NCBI GenBank assembly: GCA_003994795.1
Contig: AP018269.1
Coordinates: forward strand, 992,001-1,056,000
From: Cylindrospermum sp. NIES-4074
Lineage (GTDB): Bacteria; Cyanobacteriota; Cyanobacteriia; Cyanobacteriales; Nostocaceae
Direction of reading: 5' to 3'
DNA: 64,000 nucleotides
Under the pieces are notes generated by a model. That model did no database searches, was not told where the DNA came from, and saw only the letters and a program-made list of their open reading frames with translations. A program made the position numbers and the translations under genes. This document shows positions 1-9,587 of the stretch, one piece after another; the stretch's first letter is position 1, and each line of letters starts with the position of its first letter.

Positions 1-37
1 CTTTTCTAGAAATGTTTAATGGTAAAGCTATCAGACC

Positions 38-613
38 ATGACAACTGGAAAAATTGTCAAAACAAAATATAGCATAGCATTGCCGTGGTTTTTTGCCACC
101 TTTGGCGGTTTTTTGCTAAGTTTAATCTGGATTGAAGTTGGTGAAAGGCCAGATATTGGCTTGGTTGAAGCTACTGTTGGCGGATTAGCGATCGCACTTC
201 CTCAAAGCTATATACTTAGACACACCAGGTTTTCTGGGCGATGGGTGTTGGCAACGCTTTTAGGTTGGGCAATGATTGCTCTTACTGGTGTGGGTGCTGT
301 AGGTTGGATTGTCACCACAACCGAATCCCTTCCCATAAGACTCCTTTGGGGGGCGTTATCCGGGGCTATTGGCGGCTTAGGGATGGGATTAGCACAATGG
401 CGGTTAGCAATTCCTCCCTCTGTTCCTTACGCATGGCAATGGATCTTTGTCAGTTCGGCAAGTTGGGCAGTAGCAATACCCATCGGCTCCTGTATTGGCA
501 TCTTTTTACACCACCGCACTCAGTTATTTTTAGGCGAAGTCCTCGGTTTAGTGATTACTTGGCTGGTGGTAGCGATGCTCACAGGCATCAATGCTTACAG
601 ATTATGCAAATAA
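38..613 (+). CDS. Multi-pass membrane protein, function unknown
   Basis: The 191-residue product is almost entirely hydrophobic. Five or six membrane segments can be seen, at roughly residues 12-34, 42-58, 68-92, 98-120, 130-155 and 163-187. They are glycine- and alanine-rich, with short charged loops between them. No enzymatic motif or known domain is recognisable. The ATG at 38 is the first start in the window and has no strong ribosome binding site, so an upstream start beyond the window edge cannot be excluded. It stands alone, with about 330 nt before the next gene. It is a real coding region judged by length and composition, but I cannot name a function. Confidence 0.6.
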   Translation: MTTGKIVKTKYSIALPWFFATFGGFLLSLIWIEVGERPDIGLVEATVGGLAIALPQSYILRHTRFSGRWVLATLLGWAMIALTGVGAVGWIVTTTESLPIRLLWGALSGAIGGLGMGLAQWRLAIPPSVPYAWQWIFVSSASWAVAIPIGSCIGIFLHHRTQLFLGEVLGLVITWLVVAMLTGINAYRLCK

Positions 614-943
614 TTGCCAATATATGAAGAATTGTAACAAATATGAAACCCAGAGATGGTTTTTATTTCAGTATATGCAACAATTTTAAAACATTATTAA
701 TAAATGAATATCCGTAGCTTCTCACGAACCTGCAAATGCATTTTCGCCTTCAAAGAGCAGGATTTGTTAAGCTTACCTCTATTAGCTTTCCGAGATTTCT
801 GATAAGAAGTAGAGAAAGATACAAATATCCATGAGCAAAGGCTGACAACACTTAGCTTTAGGCGCTGGGGTTCATCTTCTACAAGCATCAAATACACAAG
901 AGCGCGTCTAAAAGAGTCAGCAACACAAAACAGGGACTCTCTC
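614..943. other. Intergenic region, no gene seen
   Basis: This 330-nt stretch separates the membrane protein from the kinase-like gene. A minus-strand open frame crosses it, but it has no plausible family and low-quality composition, so I treat it as chance. The region presumably holds the promoter and leader of the downstream gene. I see no RNA gene or clear terminator. Confidence 0.4.
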
Positions 944-3172
944 ATGACCATAAATCCAGTAGAAACTATCCTAGAGTTGAAAAAACCAGCAGCTCCTCAG
1001 ATTCTCTTCGGCACAGAAGTAGATGAAAAAAGCAGTAGTGAGCAATTCCTGCTGAGTATGTACGACTCTGTGCAAGCATCTATATTTGTAGTTGATGTTT
1101 TGGAAGATGGTGATTTCCGCTATCTAGCGCTTAATCCCACTCATGAACGGTGGCTTGGCATCCGCTCAGATGAACTCCGGGGCAAAAAACCAGAGGATAT
1201 TCTTTCTCCTGTGGATGCTGCCAGGGTGCGTCAGCATTATGCTGACTGTGTGCGTTTTGGCAAGACTATTTCTTATGAACAATGTTTGCAATTTCAGGGA
1301 AATTTTACTTGGTGGAGTACAACGTTAACGCCATTAAGGGATGCAAACTCGAGAATTTTCCGTCTGATTGGCACTAGCAGCAACATCACTCCTTCTAAAC
1401 AAGCAGAACAAGCGGGGGGAATGCAAGCTGAACGGGAAAGGTTGCTAGATGCGATCGCCAATCGGATTCGCCAATGTCAAGATTTAGACATAATTCTTCA
1501 GCAAACAGTCAAAGAAATTCGCCAGTTGCTAGATTGCGATCGCGTATTAATTTATCGCTTCCAGGCTGATAGCAGTGGCTTAATCATAGCCGAATCTACA
1601 ATCACAGCAGGTAGCGCCCTACTGGGGCAAAACATCCATGATCCTTGCTTTAGCAACTCACATCAAGAACGCTACAGACGTGGTTGTATTCAAGTTATTG
1701 AGGATATTTATGCAGCCGGATTACATCCTTGCCATAGAGATTTCCTCGCGGCTTTGCAGGTGCGAGCTAATCTTATTGTACCGATTTTGTTACAACAGGA
1801 TTTATGGGGGTTGTTGATTGCCCAACATTGCCATCAACCCCATCAATGGCAACAGCCAGAAATAGACTTACTCAAACAACTAGCAACCCAAATGGGGATT
1901 GCCGCCCAGCAAACAGAGTTACATTATCAGGTAAAATCTCTCCAAGCGCAACTGGAGTTACAAAAGCAGCAAGCGCGGAACTCTCAAGGTTTAGTGCGAC
2001 GCATTACCGAAAAAATCCGCGATCACCTCGATGAAACTCAGGCACTACAAACAGCCGCCCAGGAATTAGTACAATTACTAAAACTTGACCGTTGCCAAAT
2101 CGAAGTTTATAACAAAGACTGCACCCAAGCAATTGTTAATTGGGAATTTGCCACCAGTTTACCCCATTGCCAAGGATTAATTAGAGACATTGCAGACTTT
2201 CCCGAAGTTTATCAGCCACTCTTGCAAAAACAATCTTTGCAAACTTTGGAAATTATGCCGGGATGGCATCCAAATTTGCAGGTTGTGACTCAGATGGCTT
2301 GTCCAATTTTCGACGCTCTGGGAAATTTAGGCAATATTTGGCTAATTAGAGCAACAAGAGAAGAATTTGACGAAATAGAAGTAGCTTTAGTGCAGCAAAT
2401 AGCCAATGAATGTGCGATCGCCATTCGTCAATCTCAACTATACGCCAAAACCAAAGCACAGCAAGGAGAAATCGAAAAACGCGAACGCCTGAAAAACGAA
2501 TTTCTCAGAACCCTTTCCCAAGAATTGCGAACACCTGTCACCAGTATTAGCCTAGCCGCCCAAACTCTGGAAAGTGTGCTCTCACCCAACGGCAAATTAG
2601 ATACAGAACTAGTATCGCAACTTTTGCAGATTTTGCATAACGAATGTGGGCGAGAAAGCAAGTTAATCAACGATTTGCTCACACTCACATATCTCAAAAG
2701 TGAACCTGAACCACCCACCTTAATTGCGATCGACTTACAAACCTGGCTTACCCCCATTGTCGAGTCTTTTCGTGACCTCACCAGTTGCCAGCGACAAAAG
2801 TTAAACTTAGAGATTGAGCCAGCACTTCCGCCATTAGAAACAGACATCACCGATTTAGAGCGAATTGTCACCGAACTGCTCAACCACGCTTGCAAATGCA
2901 CCCCAGAGGGCGAATCAATCACCCTTTCTGCTAGCCTGACAGCAGATGCAGTGCAGCTAAGTCTCAGCAATTCCGGCGTAGAGATTTCCACCAATGAACT
3001 TTCGCGGATATTCCAGCCATTTTATCGCATCGCCAAAAATGACCCCTGGAAATCCAGCGACACCGGACTAGAACTGGCTTTGGTGCAAACAATGGTGAGA
3101 CATTTAGGCGGCTCAATTCAAGCCGAAAGTGCAGCCGGTCAAATCACCTTTACGCTTAAATTCCCCCTTTAG
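944..3172 (+). CDS. PAS-GAF-GAF histidine-kinase-like protein lacking the phospho-acceptor His
   Basis: This 742-residue protein has the layout of a soluble cyanobacterial sensor kinase: a PAS domain (about 36-155), two GAF domains (about 178-330 and 350-500), a HisKA-like helix pair (about 515-580) and a HATPase-like end (about 630-742). GAF1 carries a Cys-His pair (HPCHRDF) where bilin-binding GAF domains attach chromophore. The H-box reads SQELRTP, with Gln526 in place of the phosphorylated His. The N-box reads LLNHACKCTP, with His648 where the Mg-binding Asn normally sits, and the glycine-rich box reads DTGLEL rather than GTGLGL. I infer a pseudokinase or an allosteric partner. The start is ATG at 944, near a GGGA stretch. 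No response regulator lies next to it. Confidence 0.85.
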   Translation: MTINPVETILELKKPAAPQILFGTEVDEKSSSEQFLLSMYDSVQASIFVVDVLEDGDFRYLALNPTHERWLGIRSDELRGKKPEDILSPVDAARVRQHYADCVRFGKTISYEQCLQFQGNFTWWSTTLTPLRDANSRIFRLIGTSSNITPSKQAEQAGGMQAERERLLDAIANRIRQCQDLDIILQQTVKEIRQLLDCDRVLIYRFQADSSGLIIAESTITAGSALLGQNIHDPCFSNSHQERYRRGCIQVIEDIYAAGLHPCHRDFLAALQVRANLIVPILLQQDLWGLLIAQHCHQPHQWQQPEIDLLKQLATQMGIAAQQTELHYQVKSLQAQLELQKQQARNSQGLVRRITEKIRDHLDETQALQTAAQELVQLLKLDRCQIEVYNKDCTQAIVNWEFATSLPHCQGLIRDIADFPEVYQPLLQKQSLQTLEIMPGWHPNLQVVTQMACPIFDALGNLGNIWLIRATREEFDEIEVALVQQIANECAIAIRQSQLYAKTKAQQGEIEKRERLKNEFLRTLSQELRTPVTSISLAAQTLESVLSPNGKLDTELVSQLLQILHNECGRESKLINDLLTLTYLKSEPEPPTLIAIDLQTWLTPIVESFRDLTSCQRQKLNLEIEPALPPLETDITDLERIVTELLNHACKCTPEGESITLSASLTADAVQLSLSNSGVEISTNELSRIFQPFYRIAKNDPWKSSDTGLELALVQTMVRHLGGSIQAESAAGQITFTLKFPL

Positions 3173-3234
3173 CCAATTTTTCAACTGCAACACTGGCGCA
3201 AGCGGCAAAAGTTTGCTATGATTAGCTCAAGTGT

Positions 3235-4046
<812 letters not shown>

Positions 4047-4709
4047 ATGTTCAACAATAGTTCAAAGCCGGCATCTCAAACATATCCAATTACCTGTAAA
4101 CGTTGTAAAGCAAAAGTCTTCTACTATATAAATGATTTTGGCAGCAAGGTTGTATTTAATGAGTTGGGTAAACCTTGGGGAAAGCATGAATACGGATGTC
4201 CGGCTGATACAGCTACTGAGAAATCTAGGGGACATAATCAGTCGGGTTTTTCAGGTATGAGAAGGACTAAGCAGAAACAGAGTTCGGTAACTACTGGATT
4301 ACCTCCTCATGTAAGCGAATCTTTTAAACTACCTAGTTGCAAAAATTCTTTACGGTTACGGGTTTCATTTAATATGATTATTCTAGATGAATACGTCAAC
4401 CAAGCGTTTAAGCCACTAGAAAGACTTGGTACAGTAATTAGATACGAAAGAATCATAGAGGAGAATAAAATTAAATTTCACTGGGAATTTCATCAGCCCC
4501 TTATCAACCATAATCATTATATAAGATTAGATAAAAAGATAGAAAAATTATTAAACTCTCCCAATAGAGAGAAAAGTTTTGTTAATGAGCTAGTGAAAGA
4601 GCTAAACCGCCGTGAAAGGGAGACAGTAGACATTAATGAAGAGAAAGTAATACCAAAAAGAATATACCCATTTAGGGGGAAAAAGAATAACCAACAGAAA
4701 ATAAAATAG
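4047..4709 (+). CDS. Zinc-ribbon-like hypothetical protein
   Basis: This 220-residue basic protein has an N-terminal module with Cys17, Cys20, His47 and Cys51 spaced like zinc ligands. The segment between them (FYYINDFGSKVVFNELGKPW) resembles a short module I recall from hypothetical proteins of several bacteria, with the pattern VFFDELGxPWxxHxC. The rest is lysine-rich and poorly ordered, without catalytic motifs. The gene lies in AT-rich DNA next to tRNA-Lys and is followed by a hairpin terminator, so it is probably an accessory gene transcribed alone. The start is ATG with no obvious Shine-Dalgarno. Function is unknown; nucleic-acid binding is only a guess from the zinc ribbon and basic charge. 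Confidence 0.6.
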   Translation: MFNNSSKPASQTYPITCKRCKAKVFYYINDFGSKVVFNELGKPWGKHEYGCPADTATEKSRGHNQSGFSGMRRTKQKQSSVTTGLPPHVSESFKLPSCKNSLRLRVSFNMIILDEYVNQAFKPLERLGTVIRYERIIEENKIKFHWEFHQPLINHNHYIRLDKKIEKLLNSPNREKSFVNELVKELNRRERETVDINEEKVIPKRIYPFRGKKNNQQKIK

Positions 4710-4729
4710 TAAATGTAACCGATTTCAAT

Positions 4730-4762
4730 ACACCTTTAATTATACTTATAGAGGTGTTTTTT
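4730..4762 (+). terminator. Rho-independent terminator
   Basis: ACACCT (4730-4735) pairs with AGGTGT (4752-4757) across a 16-nt AT-rich loop and is followed by a run of T. It lies 20 nt after the stop codon of the zinc-ribbon-like gene. Confidence 0.6.
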
Positions 4763-5177
4763 ATATTAACTAAACTAGTGAAAATGAAAATAAATTAGTT
4801 AGAAAACAAGTATTATACAATGCAGCTATAACAGCCTTTACACAAGCTCTAATCTACTACCAAATATAAATATATCTTACATACTTACGACTTGAATTAC
4901 TGATACTCTAAGAACTTGCATACTCACTCGCTATAATGTACTTCATTCTGACTGCTCAACCTACATTGGATATAAAACTTACATAGTTCCGACTTTAAAA
5001 GCGATAGATGACTAAAAGTTCTAAAAATCCTCAGTTTACTTGAGTAAACTTTGGCTATTAGCCCGGAAATTCATTTCTGGGCGGGTGTGGAAGCCCACAA
5101 ATAAGCCATCTGTAGCTTAAGTTGACACTAATGTACGCTGTCGCTAACATACCCTAAATAAATCGGTAGTAACCATA
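4763..5177. other. Gene-poor AT-rich region with a REP-like hairpin
   Basis: No reading frame of substance is seen over about 415 nt. The only structure noted is the hairpin at 5061-5082, described separately. The stretch continues the AT-rich accessory patch. Confidence 0.4.
5061..5082. repeat. REP-like hairpin repeat
   Basis: GCCCGGAAA and TTTCTGGGC form a nine-pair stem (one G-T) around a TTCA loop. A related palindrome with the core GGAAATTCATT occurs at 30408-30433, so this looks like a dispersed palindromic repeat. Confidence 0.5.
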
Positions 5178-5510
5178 TTACAAATACTCTAAATGATTTT
5201 CCATATCTTCAATATCAAGTAACTCCCAAATTAATATTAACCCTTGTAAAATCTCTCCAATAGACTTGCTTTGTTGTGGACAGTAAACGATGCCACTATG
5301 ACTAAAACTAGCATCATGTAATCTCAAAAAATCTGTATCTTGAGTGAAAATAACTCTATTTTCAGATAGAGCAAACTCTAACTATTGCTCATCGGATTTA
5401 CCTATCATTTCTTGCTCTGGAGTGCTAGTAACATCAATTCCCCTTCTTTTTAACCCATTAGCAATTGCCAGGGTTACATTTTCATCTAGATGGAATTTAA
5501 TCTTGTTCAT
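5178..5510 (-). pseudogene. DUF5615 PIN-like protein interrupted by an in-frame amber codon
   Basis: Read on the minus strand from ATG at 5510, the frame gives an N-terminal half typical of DUF5615 (MNKIKFHLDENV, then PEQEMIGKSDEQ). It reaches TAG at codon 43 (5384-5382) and then continues in the same frame with a normal DUF5615 C-terminal half (FALSENRVIFTQDTDFLRL, later IGEILQGLILIWE) to TAA at 5178. The full frame would be 110 residues, the usual size. It overlaps the upstream DUF433 gene by 14 nt, the common arrangement for this toxin-antitoxin-like pair. A single point change therefore separates it from an intact gene. I read it as an inactivated toxin-like partner; amber readthrough is a less likely alternative. 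Confidence 0.75.
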
Positions 5511-5820
5511 GATGACGGTCTTTTAACCTTTGTTGAACAAGAGATTGTGTTTTAGCTTTCATCTTTCGGGCAAACTCTTCATCTGCTTGCATTTGCTGAC
5601 GGATTTCGTCTCGATGATCATAATAATAAGCTAAGGCAGCATAAACATCAGATAGAGTAATGCTAGGGTAATGATGGAGAATTTCATCGGCTGACATTCC
5701 CATTTGTTCGTGCCAAATGACTATATCCTGAACTCGAATGCGATGTCCGGCAATGCGGGGTTTTCCTCCACAAACTCCGGGGGTAATTTCAATATGTTCT
5801 TTGATGACAGATAAAGACAT
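5497..5820 (-). CDS. DUF433 domain protein (antitoxin-like)
   Basis: This 107-residue protein opens with the signature of DUF433 (IEITPGVCGGKPRIAGHRI), followed by a helix-turn-helix-like segment (MSADEILHHYPSITLSDVYAALAYYY). Members of this family are often encoded directly before a DUF5615 PIN-like protein and are thought to act as the antitoxin and DNA-binding half. That layout is seen here: the downstream frame starts 14 nt before this gene ends. Because the partner carries an amber codon, this may now be an orphan antitoxin. The charged C-terminal tail would be the toxin-binding part, by inference. Confidence 0.8.
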   Translation of the reverse strand: MSLSVIKEHIEITPGVCGGKPRIAGHRIRVQDIVIWHEQMGMSADEILHHYPSITLSDVYAALAYYYDHRDEIRQQMQADEEFARKMKAKTQSLVQQRLKDRHHEQD

Positions 5821-5890
5821 AATGTTTAACCTGATGTTTTGAGAAAAGTACTAATCTCAGATGAGGTAAATTTTAACATTTTACAGTCAG

Positions 5891-5958
5891 GTAGGGTGTG
5901 TTAGCGACCATTAAAATTACTCAAAACGGTGCGTTAGGCAAGCCGTAACGCACCCTAC
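5891..5958. repeat. Dispersed palindromic repeat
   Basis: An outer near-palindrome (GTAGGGTGTGTTAGCG at 5891-5906 against CGTAACGCACCCTAC at 5944-5958) encloses an inner perfect hairpin, GGTGCGTTA (5928-5936) with TAACGCACC (5946-5954). Such GTAGGGTGCGTTA palindromes are, from memory, common between genes in Nostoc genomes. No coding capacity. Confidence 0.65.
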
Positions 5959-5964
5959 TAGCTA

Positions 5965-6633
5965 CTAATCTAAACTCAATTCTACAAAATCTGGTTGTCC
6001 GGGATATATCATATTACGGTCGAAGGCAGACAAGACTTTATTATTTGTACGGTCAGAATTTAAACTGCGTCCAACTAACTGAGCAACATCTGCACGATGT
6101 ATAGTGCCAACAACGCGCGGATCTTCAGTTAAAATACCATTACCAGTTGCTGGTTCTGACTTTAGCCCACCAGGACGAATAATCGTGTAGGTAAGTCCGC
6201 TAGCAATTAAGTGTTGTTCGGCTTTTTCTTTTTCGATTAAAACTGGTTTGAGTGCTTCCAAAGCTTGGGGAGGCAAAGCAACAACACTATTACCCGCACC
6301 AATAGAAGAAACCAGAATAAACTTGTTTACCCCAGCTTTCACTGCGGCATCAATCAGATTTTTATTACCTAGATAATCTGCTCTTACACCATCTTGGGGT
6401 AAACCGCCAATGGTACTGATAACGGCGTGTATGGGTTCATCTGCTAAAATTGCGCTTTCAATATCGCCTACATTCAAAGCATCTCCTAGAACTACCTGAG
6501 TACCCATTGCTTTTAGTTCAGCAGCAGCAGTTTCTGTTCTGAGGAGCGCTTTTACTTTTAGCTGTTGTGCTGTTAGATATTTAGCAATTTCTAGACCAAC
6601 GCCGCGACTGGCCCCAGCGAGAAAAATAGTCAT
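5965..6633 (-). CDS. Atypical short-chain NAD(P)-binding protein (SDR family)
   Basis: The 222-residue protein begins with a Rossmann nucleotide-binding fold: MTIFLAGASRGVG contains the GxxGxxG-type glycine pattern. It continues with features of the NmrA/atypical SDR group, namely a GDALNVGDIESA segment, VSSIGAG, and an IIRPGGL motif near residue 155. There is no canonical YxxxK catalytic pair, so it may act as a redox sensor or epimerase-like protein rather than a classical dehydrogenase. The start is ATG at 6633. It is probably monocistronic, since a palindromic repeat separates it from DUF433 downstream. Substrate is unknown. Confidence 0.8.
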   Translation of the reverse strand: MTIFLAGASRGVGLEIAKYLTAQQLKVKALLRTETAAAELKAMGTQVVLGDALNVGDIESAILADEPIHAVISTIGGLPQDGVRADYLGNKNLIDAAVKAGVNKFILVSSIGAGNSVVALPPQALEALKPVLIEKEKAEQHLIASGLTYTIIRPGGLKSEPATGNGILTEDPRVVGTIHRADVAQLVGRSLNSDRTNNKVLSAFDRNMIYPGQPDFVELSLD

Positions 6634-7042
6634 GGATATTTTCTTAAATAGATATGGTGGTTACACAAATAATTACTATATCTTGATTTGCTCAATCTGG
6701 AGAAAGGAAAATAGTAGCAGGTAGAACTATTAACCAATTTTGCTCTGTTTATTTCTGCCAAGTTGAGATAGTCATCCCTCGAAAATTACACACCTGATTA
6801 CCGCCAAAAATGTTTCTCTAGAAACAGCATCTTGTTTTTCCAGTTCGCTACAATTGACAAACCTCATTTAAATTCTTATGGGCTGAACTCATCAACTGTG
6901 CAAATGTCTGGATATTATCTTTCTCGATTATTGTGTTCTATTAGACTGCTAAGATTACTGAATTTTTCCTAAACTAAAGGTTATGACTTGAGGAATTGCA
7001 TTGGTATAGCTTACCGTATGTATGCAATAGTGTGCCGCGCTC
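6634..7042. other. Divergent intergenic region
   Basis: About 409 nt between a minus-strand and a plus-strand gene. It must hold promoters for both, but I cannot pick out reliable -10 or -35 boxes. No RNA gene or repeat was recognised. Confidence 0.35.
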
Positions 7043-8836
7043 ATGCAGATGGATTGGATTAGCTTACTTAAAGCTCAACAAGCTGATTTCCTTCAACGTG
7101 TGAAGAAACCCAAGACTCATGACTTATCTTTATTGTCAAGTCAAGTCAAAGGTTGCCACAGTGAAATTATGGCATTTTGGGGGGAACCATTGGCAAAAAT
7201 ATTGGAATATTCTTGCCAACAAGCCGAAATTCTCGCCCAAAATCCGCCACCCATACCGCCTGAATATCCTGAATTTCCCGACTGGACGATACCCTTTCCC
7301 AAATACTTCCAGCGACAAGCAGAAGATTATCTTTTGCGAGAGCAAATTGTTGAGCGGGTGATGACGGAACGTCTGGGCAAGTTAGTGAAAAAAGTGCCGC
7401 ATAACACTGTGGAAAACATGGTGTTAGATGATGAGGGAAATTTGCGCGGCGAAAGTAAATTTCTCTATTTGCTCGCAAATAACCCCCGGCTGAGTGTTCA
7501 AGTTTATGTCGCTGATGGAGAAAGTTTTAACAGTATTAAAAAAGACAAAGTTAAGTGGACTGTTACCCAAGAAGATTTGCAAAATCACCAAGTATTAATT
7601 TTTCTGTGTCTGTTCTATCCCTTTACGGGGCAATTAGGATACGAGAAACGAGCGATAATAACTGGTTTTTTACCTACAAATCAACTAGAGTTGACTGAAT
7701 CAAAACTGTATATTACTCCGAGTAAATTATTGTATGGGGGAGGTTTAAATTGGTATTTAGAATCACTAACAACCATAAAAGATACTTCCTTTGCAGTTGA
7801 TGAAAGGATGATAACAGAAACAATTCAGACTTTGCCACCAGAACATCCCCAAAAGAGCATTATTGGTGATTGGGAATGTTGGCAGACTTTGAAAGGGCAC
7901 ACCAGAGGAATTAACTGTTTAGCCTATGCTTCAAGAACGCTGACGGCGGCTAGTTCAGGGTGTAAACATGGCAAAACTGTACCTATATTGGCAAGTGGTA
8001 GTCGGGGAGAAACGAAATTATGGGATTTAGCCAAGGGTGAATTAATAGAGACATTATCAGAATATCCTTGGGTATTATCTGGGCTAGTAGATGAAGTTAA
8101 TTCCTTGGCTTTTAGTGCAGATGGACAAACGTTAGTTAGTGGCGGTGCAGACTCGACAATTAAGATTTGGCATACTGGCGCACTAGATTTAATTGATATC
8201 TTGCACAAGCATAATGGGGTAGTGCGATGCGTTGCTTTTACCCCAGATGGCAGTATGTTAGCAACTGGTGGGGATGATAGAAAAATTCTGTTTTGGGATT
8301 TGCGGCAACGTCAGGTTGAGATTGCTCTATCTTTAGATGATACGGCTGCTCATTCTATGGTGTTGAGTCAAGATGGGCAAATTCTGATTACAGGTAGCTA
8401 CCGCAAAATTAAAGTTTGGCGCACCTCATGGCAAGAGGGAAATACAACTTTGAAGGATATGCAACTGCTACATTCTCTCATAGGGCATTCCCATATTGTT
8501 AATTCCCTGGCAATTAGTGCTGATGCTAAATTACTTGTTAGTGGCAGCCGGGATCAGACAATTAAAATTTGGCAGTTGGAGACTGGGGAATTAATTCGCA
8601 CTTTGAAGGGACATAGAGATAGTATACATGCGATCGCACTCAGCCCTGATGAGCAAATTATCGCCAGTGGCAGTGCTGATAAGACTATCAAGCTGTGGCA
8701 TCTACAAACAGGGGAACTGCTGGGTACTTTTACAGGTCATGCCAACACAGTCACAGCCTTGGCTTTCACGGCATCCGGTGAAATGTTGGTGAGTGGGAGT
8801 TTGGATAAGACAATTAAGATTTGGCAGAAGAGTTAA
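7043..8836 (+). CDS. WD40 repeat protein with a cyanobacterial N-terminal domain
   Basis: The 597-residue protein has two parts. Residues 1 to about 270 form an N-terminal domain I do not recognise, rich in aromatic and charged residues, with no kinase or TIR motif. From about residue 278 there are seven WD40 repeats with the usual GH...IKIW pattern (for example GHSHIVNS...IKIWQL and GHRDSIHA...IKLWHL), enough for one closed seven-bladed propeller. Repeats 3 and 4 are degenerate in the GH dipeptide. A scaffold role in protein-protein contacts is likely. The start is ATG at 7043 (MQMDW), and the second Met is an equally possible start. A terminator hairpin follows. Confidence 0.88.
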   Translation: MQMDWISLLKAQQADFLQRVKKPKTHDLSLLSSQVKGCHSEIMAFWGEPLAKILEYSCQQAEILAQNPPPIPPEYPEFPDWTIPFPKYFQRQAEDYLLREQIVERVMTERLGKLVKKVPHNTVENMVLDDEGNLRGESKFLYLLANNPRLSVQVYVADGESFNSIKKDKVKWTVTQEDLQNHQVLIFLCLFYPFTGQLGYEKRAIITGFLPTNQLELTESKLYITPSKLLYGGGLNWYLESLTTIKDTSFAVDERMITETIQTLPPEHPQKSIIGDWECWQTLKGHTRGINCLAYASRTLTAASSGCKHGKTVPILASGSRGETKLWDLAKGELIETLSEYPWVLSGLVDEVNSLAFSADGQTLVSGGADSTIKIWHTGALDLIDILHKHNGVVRCVAFTPDGSMLATGGDDRKILFWDLRQRQVEIALSLDDTAAHSMVLSQDGQILITGSYRKIKVWRTSWQEGNTTLKDMQLLHSLIGHSHIVNSLAISADAKLLVSGSRDQTIKIWQLETGELIRTLKGHRDSIHAIALSPDEQIIASGSADKTIKLWHLQTGELLGTFTGHANTVTALAFTASGEMLVSGSLDKTIKIWQKS

Positions 8837-8843
8837 AAAACCC

Positions 8844-8890
8844 CAAAGACGCAAAGGACGCTGAGAGTAGTTCTCTTGGCGTCTTTGTTT
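8844..8890 (+). terminator. Hairpin terminator after the WD40 gene
   Basis: CAAAGACGC (8844-8852) pairs with GCGTCTTTG (8879-8887) and is followed by further T residues. An inner pairing (CTGAGAG with CTCTTGG) extends the stem. It starts 7 nt after the stop codon. Confidence 0.6.
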
Positions 8891-8950
8891 GTGCGATCGC
8901 ATCACCGATAATAAAATTAGCCTGCATAACTGTCACTGGATAAAGAACCT

Positions 8951-9511
8951 ATGACTGTAGCTATTCAACCCCAACTCACTTTAGAAGATTTTCTTAAACA
9001 GCCAGAAACTAAGCCAGCCTCAGAATTTATTAATGGTGAAATTACCCAGAAACCTATGCCACAGGGAGAACATGGTTTAATTCAGACTACTTTTATTGAA
9101 GTTATCAATGGAGTAGCCAGAAGTAAAAAAACGGCGATCGCTATCTCAGAACTACGCTGCACCTTTGGTGGTGCTTCTATTGTTCCCGATGTGGCTGTGT
9201 TTCGTTGGGAAAGAGTCCCAAAAACACCATCAGGAAGAATTGCTAACCGCTTTGAAATTCATCCCGACTGGGCAATTGAGATTCTTTCCCCAGGACAGAA
9301 GTTAAAGAAAGTTCTTGGTAACTTGTTGCATTGTTCCCGAAATGGCACTGAGTTGGGTTGGTTGATTAATCCAGAAGAGGAAATTATTCTGGCTGTGTTT
9401 CCTGATCAACGAATTGAATTATATGAGGGTGCTGATAAATTACCAATTCTTGAGGGTATTGAGTTGGAACTGACGGTAGAACAGGTTTTTGGTTGGTTGA
9501 GTTTTGGCTAG
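8951..9511 (+). CDS. Uma2 family putative endonuclease (DUF820)
   Basis: The 186-residue protein matches the Uma2/DUF820 family, which is greatly expanded in filamentous cyanobacteria and has a PD-(D/E)XK nuclease fold. Recognisable pieces are LTLEDFLKQPE at the start, FINGEI, the metal-binding PDVAVF segment, and an EILSPGQ segment followed by lysines. The family usually has EVLSPSD at that place, so the Asp after the Ser is replaced. Actual cleavage activity has rarely been shown for the family. It is a single gene, convergent with ftsH. Start is ATG at 8951. Confidence 0.88.
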   Translation: MTVAIQPQLTLEDFLKQPETKPASEFINGEITQKPMPQGEHGLIQTTFIEVINGVARSKKTAIAISELRCTFGGASIVPDVAVFRWERVPKTPSGRIANRFEIHPDWAIEILSPGQKLKKVLGNLLHCSRNGTELGWLINPEEEIILAVFPDQRIELYEGADKLPILEGIELELTVEQVFGWLSFG

Positions 9512-9587
9512 GATGACAAAATTTGATGAGAATGAAACCACAGATAAACACAGATAATTGATTGATTAATCTGTTTGCTCTACATTA

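Noticed and set aside
697-951. 84-codon minus-strand frame
   Set aside because: It crosses the leader of the kinase-like gene with unlikely composition and no recognisable features.
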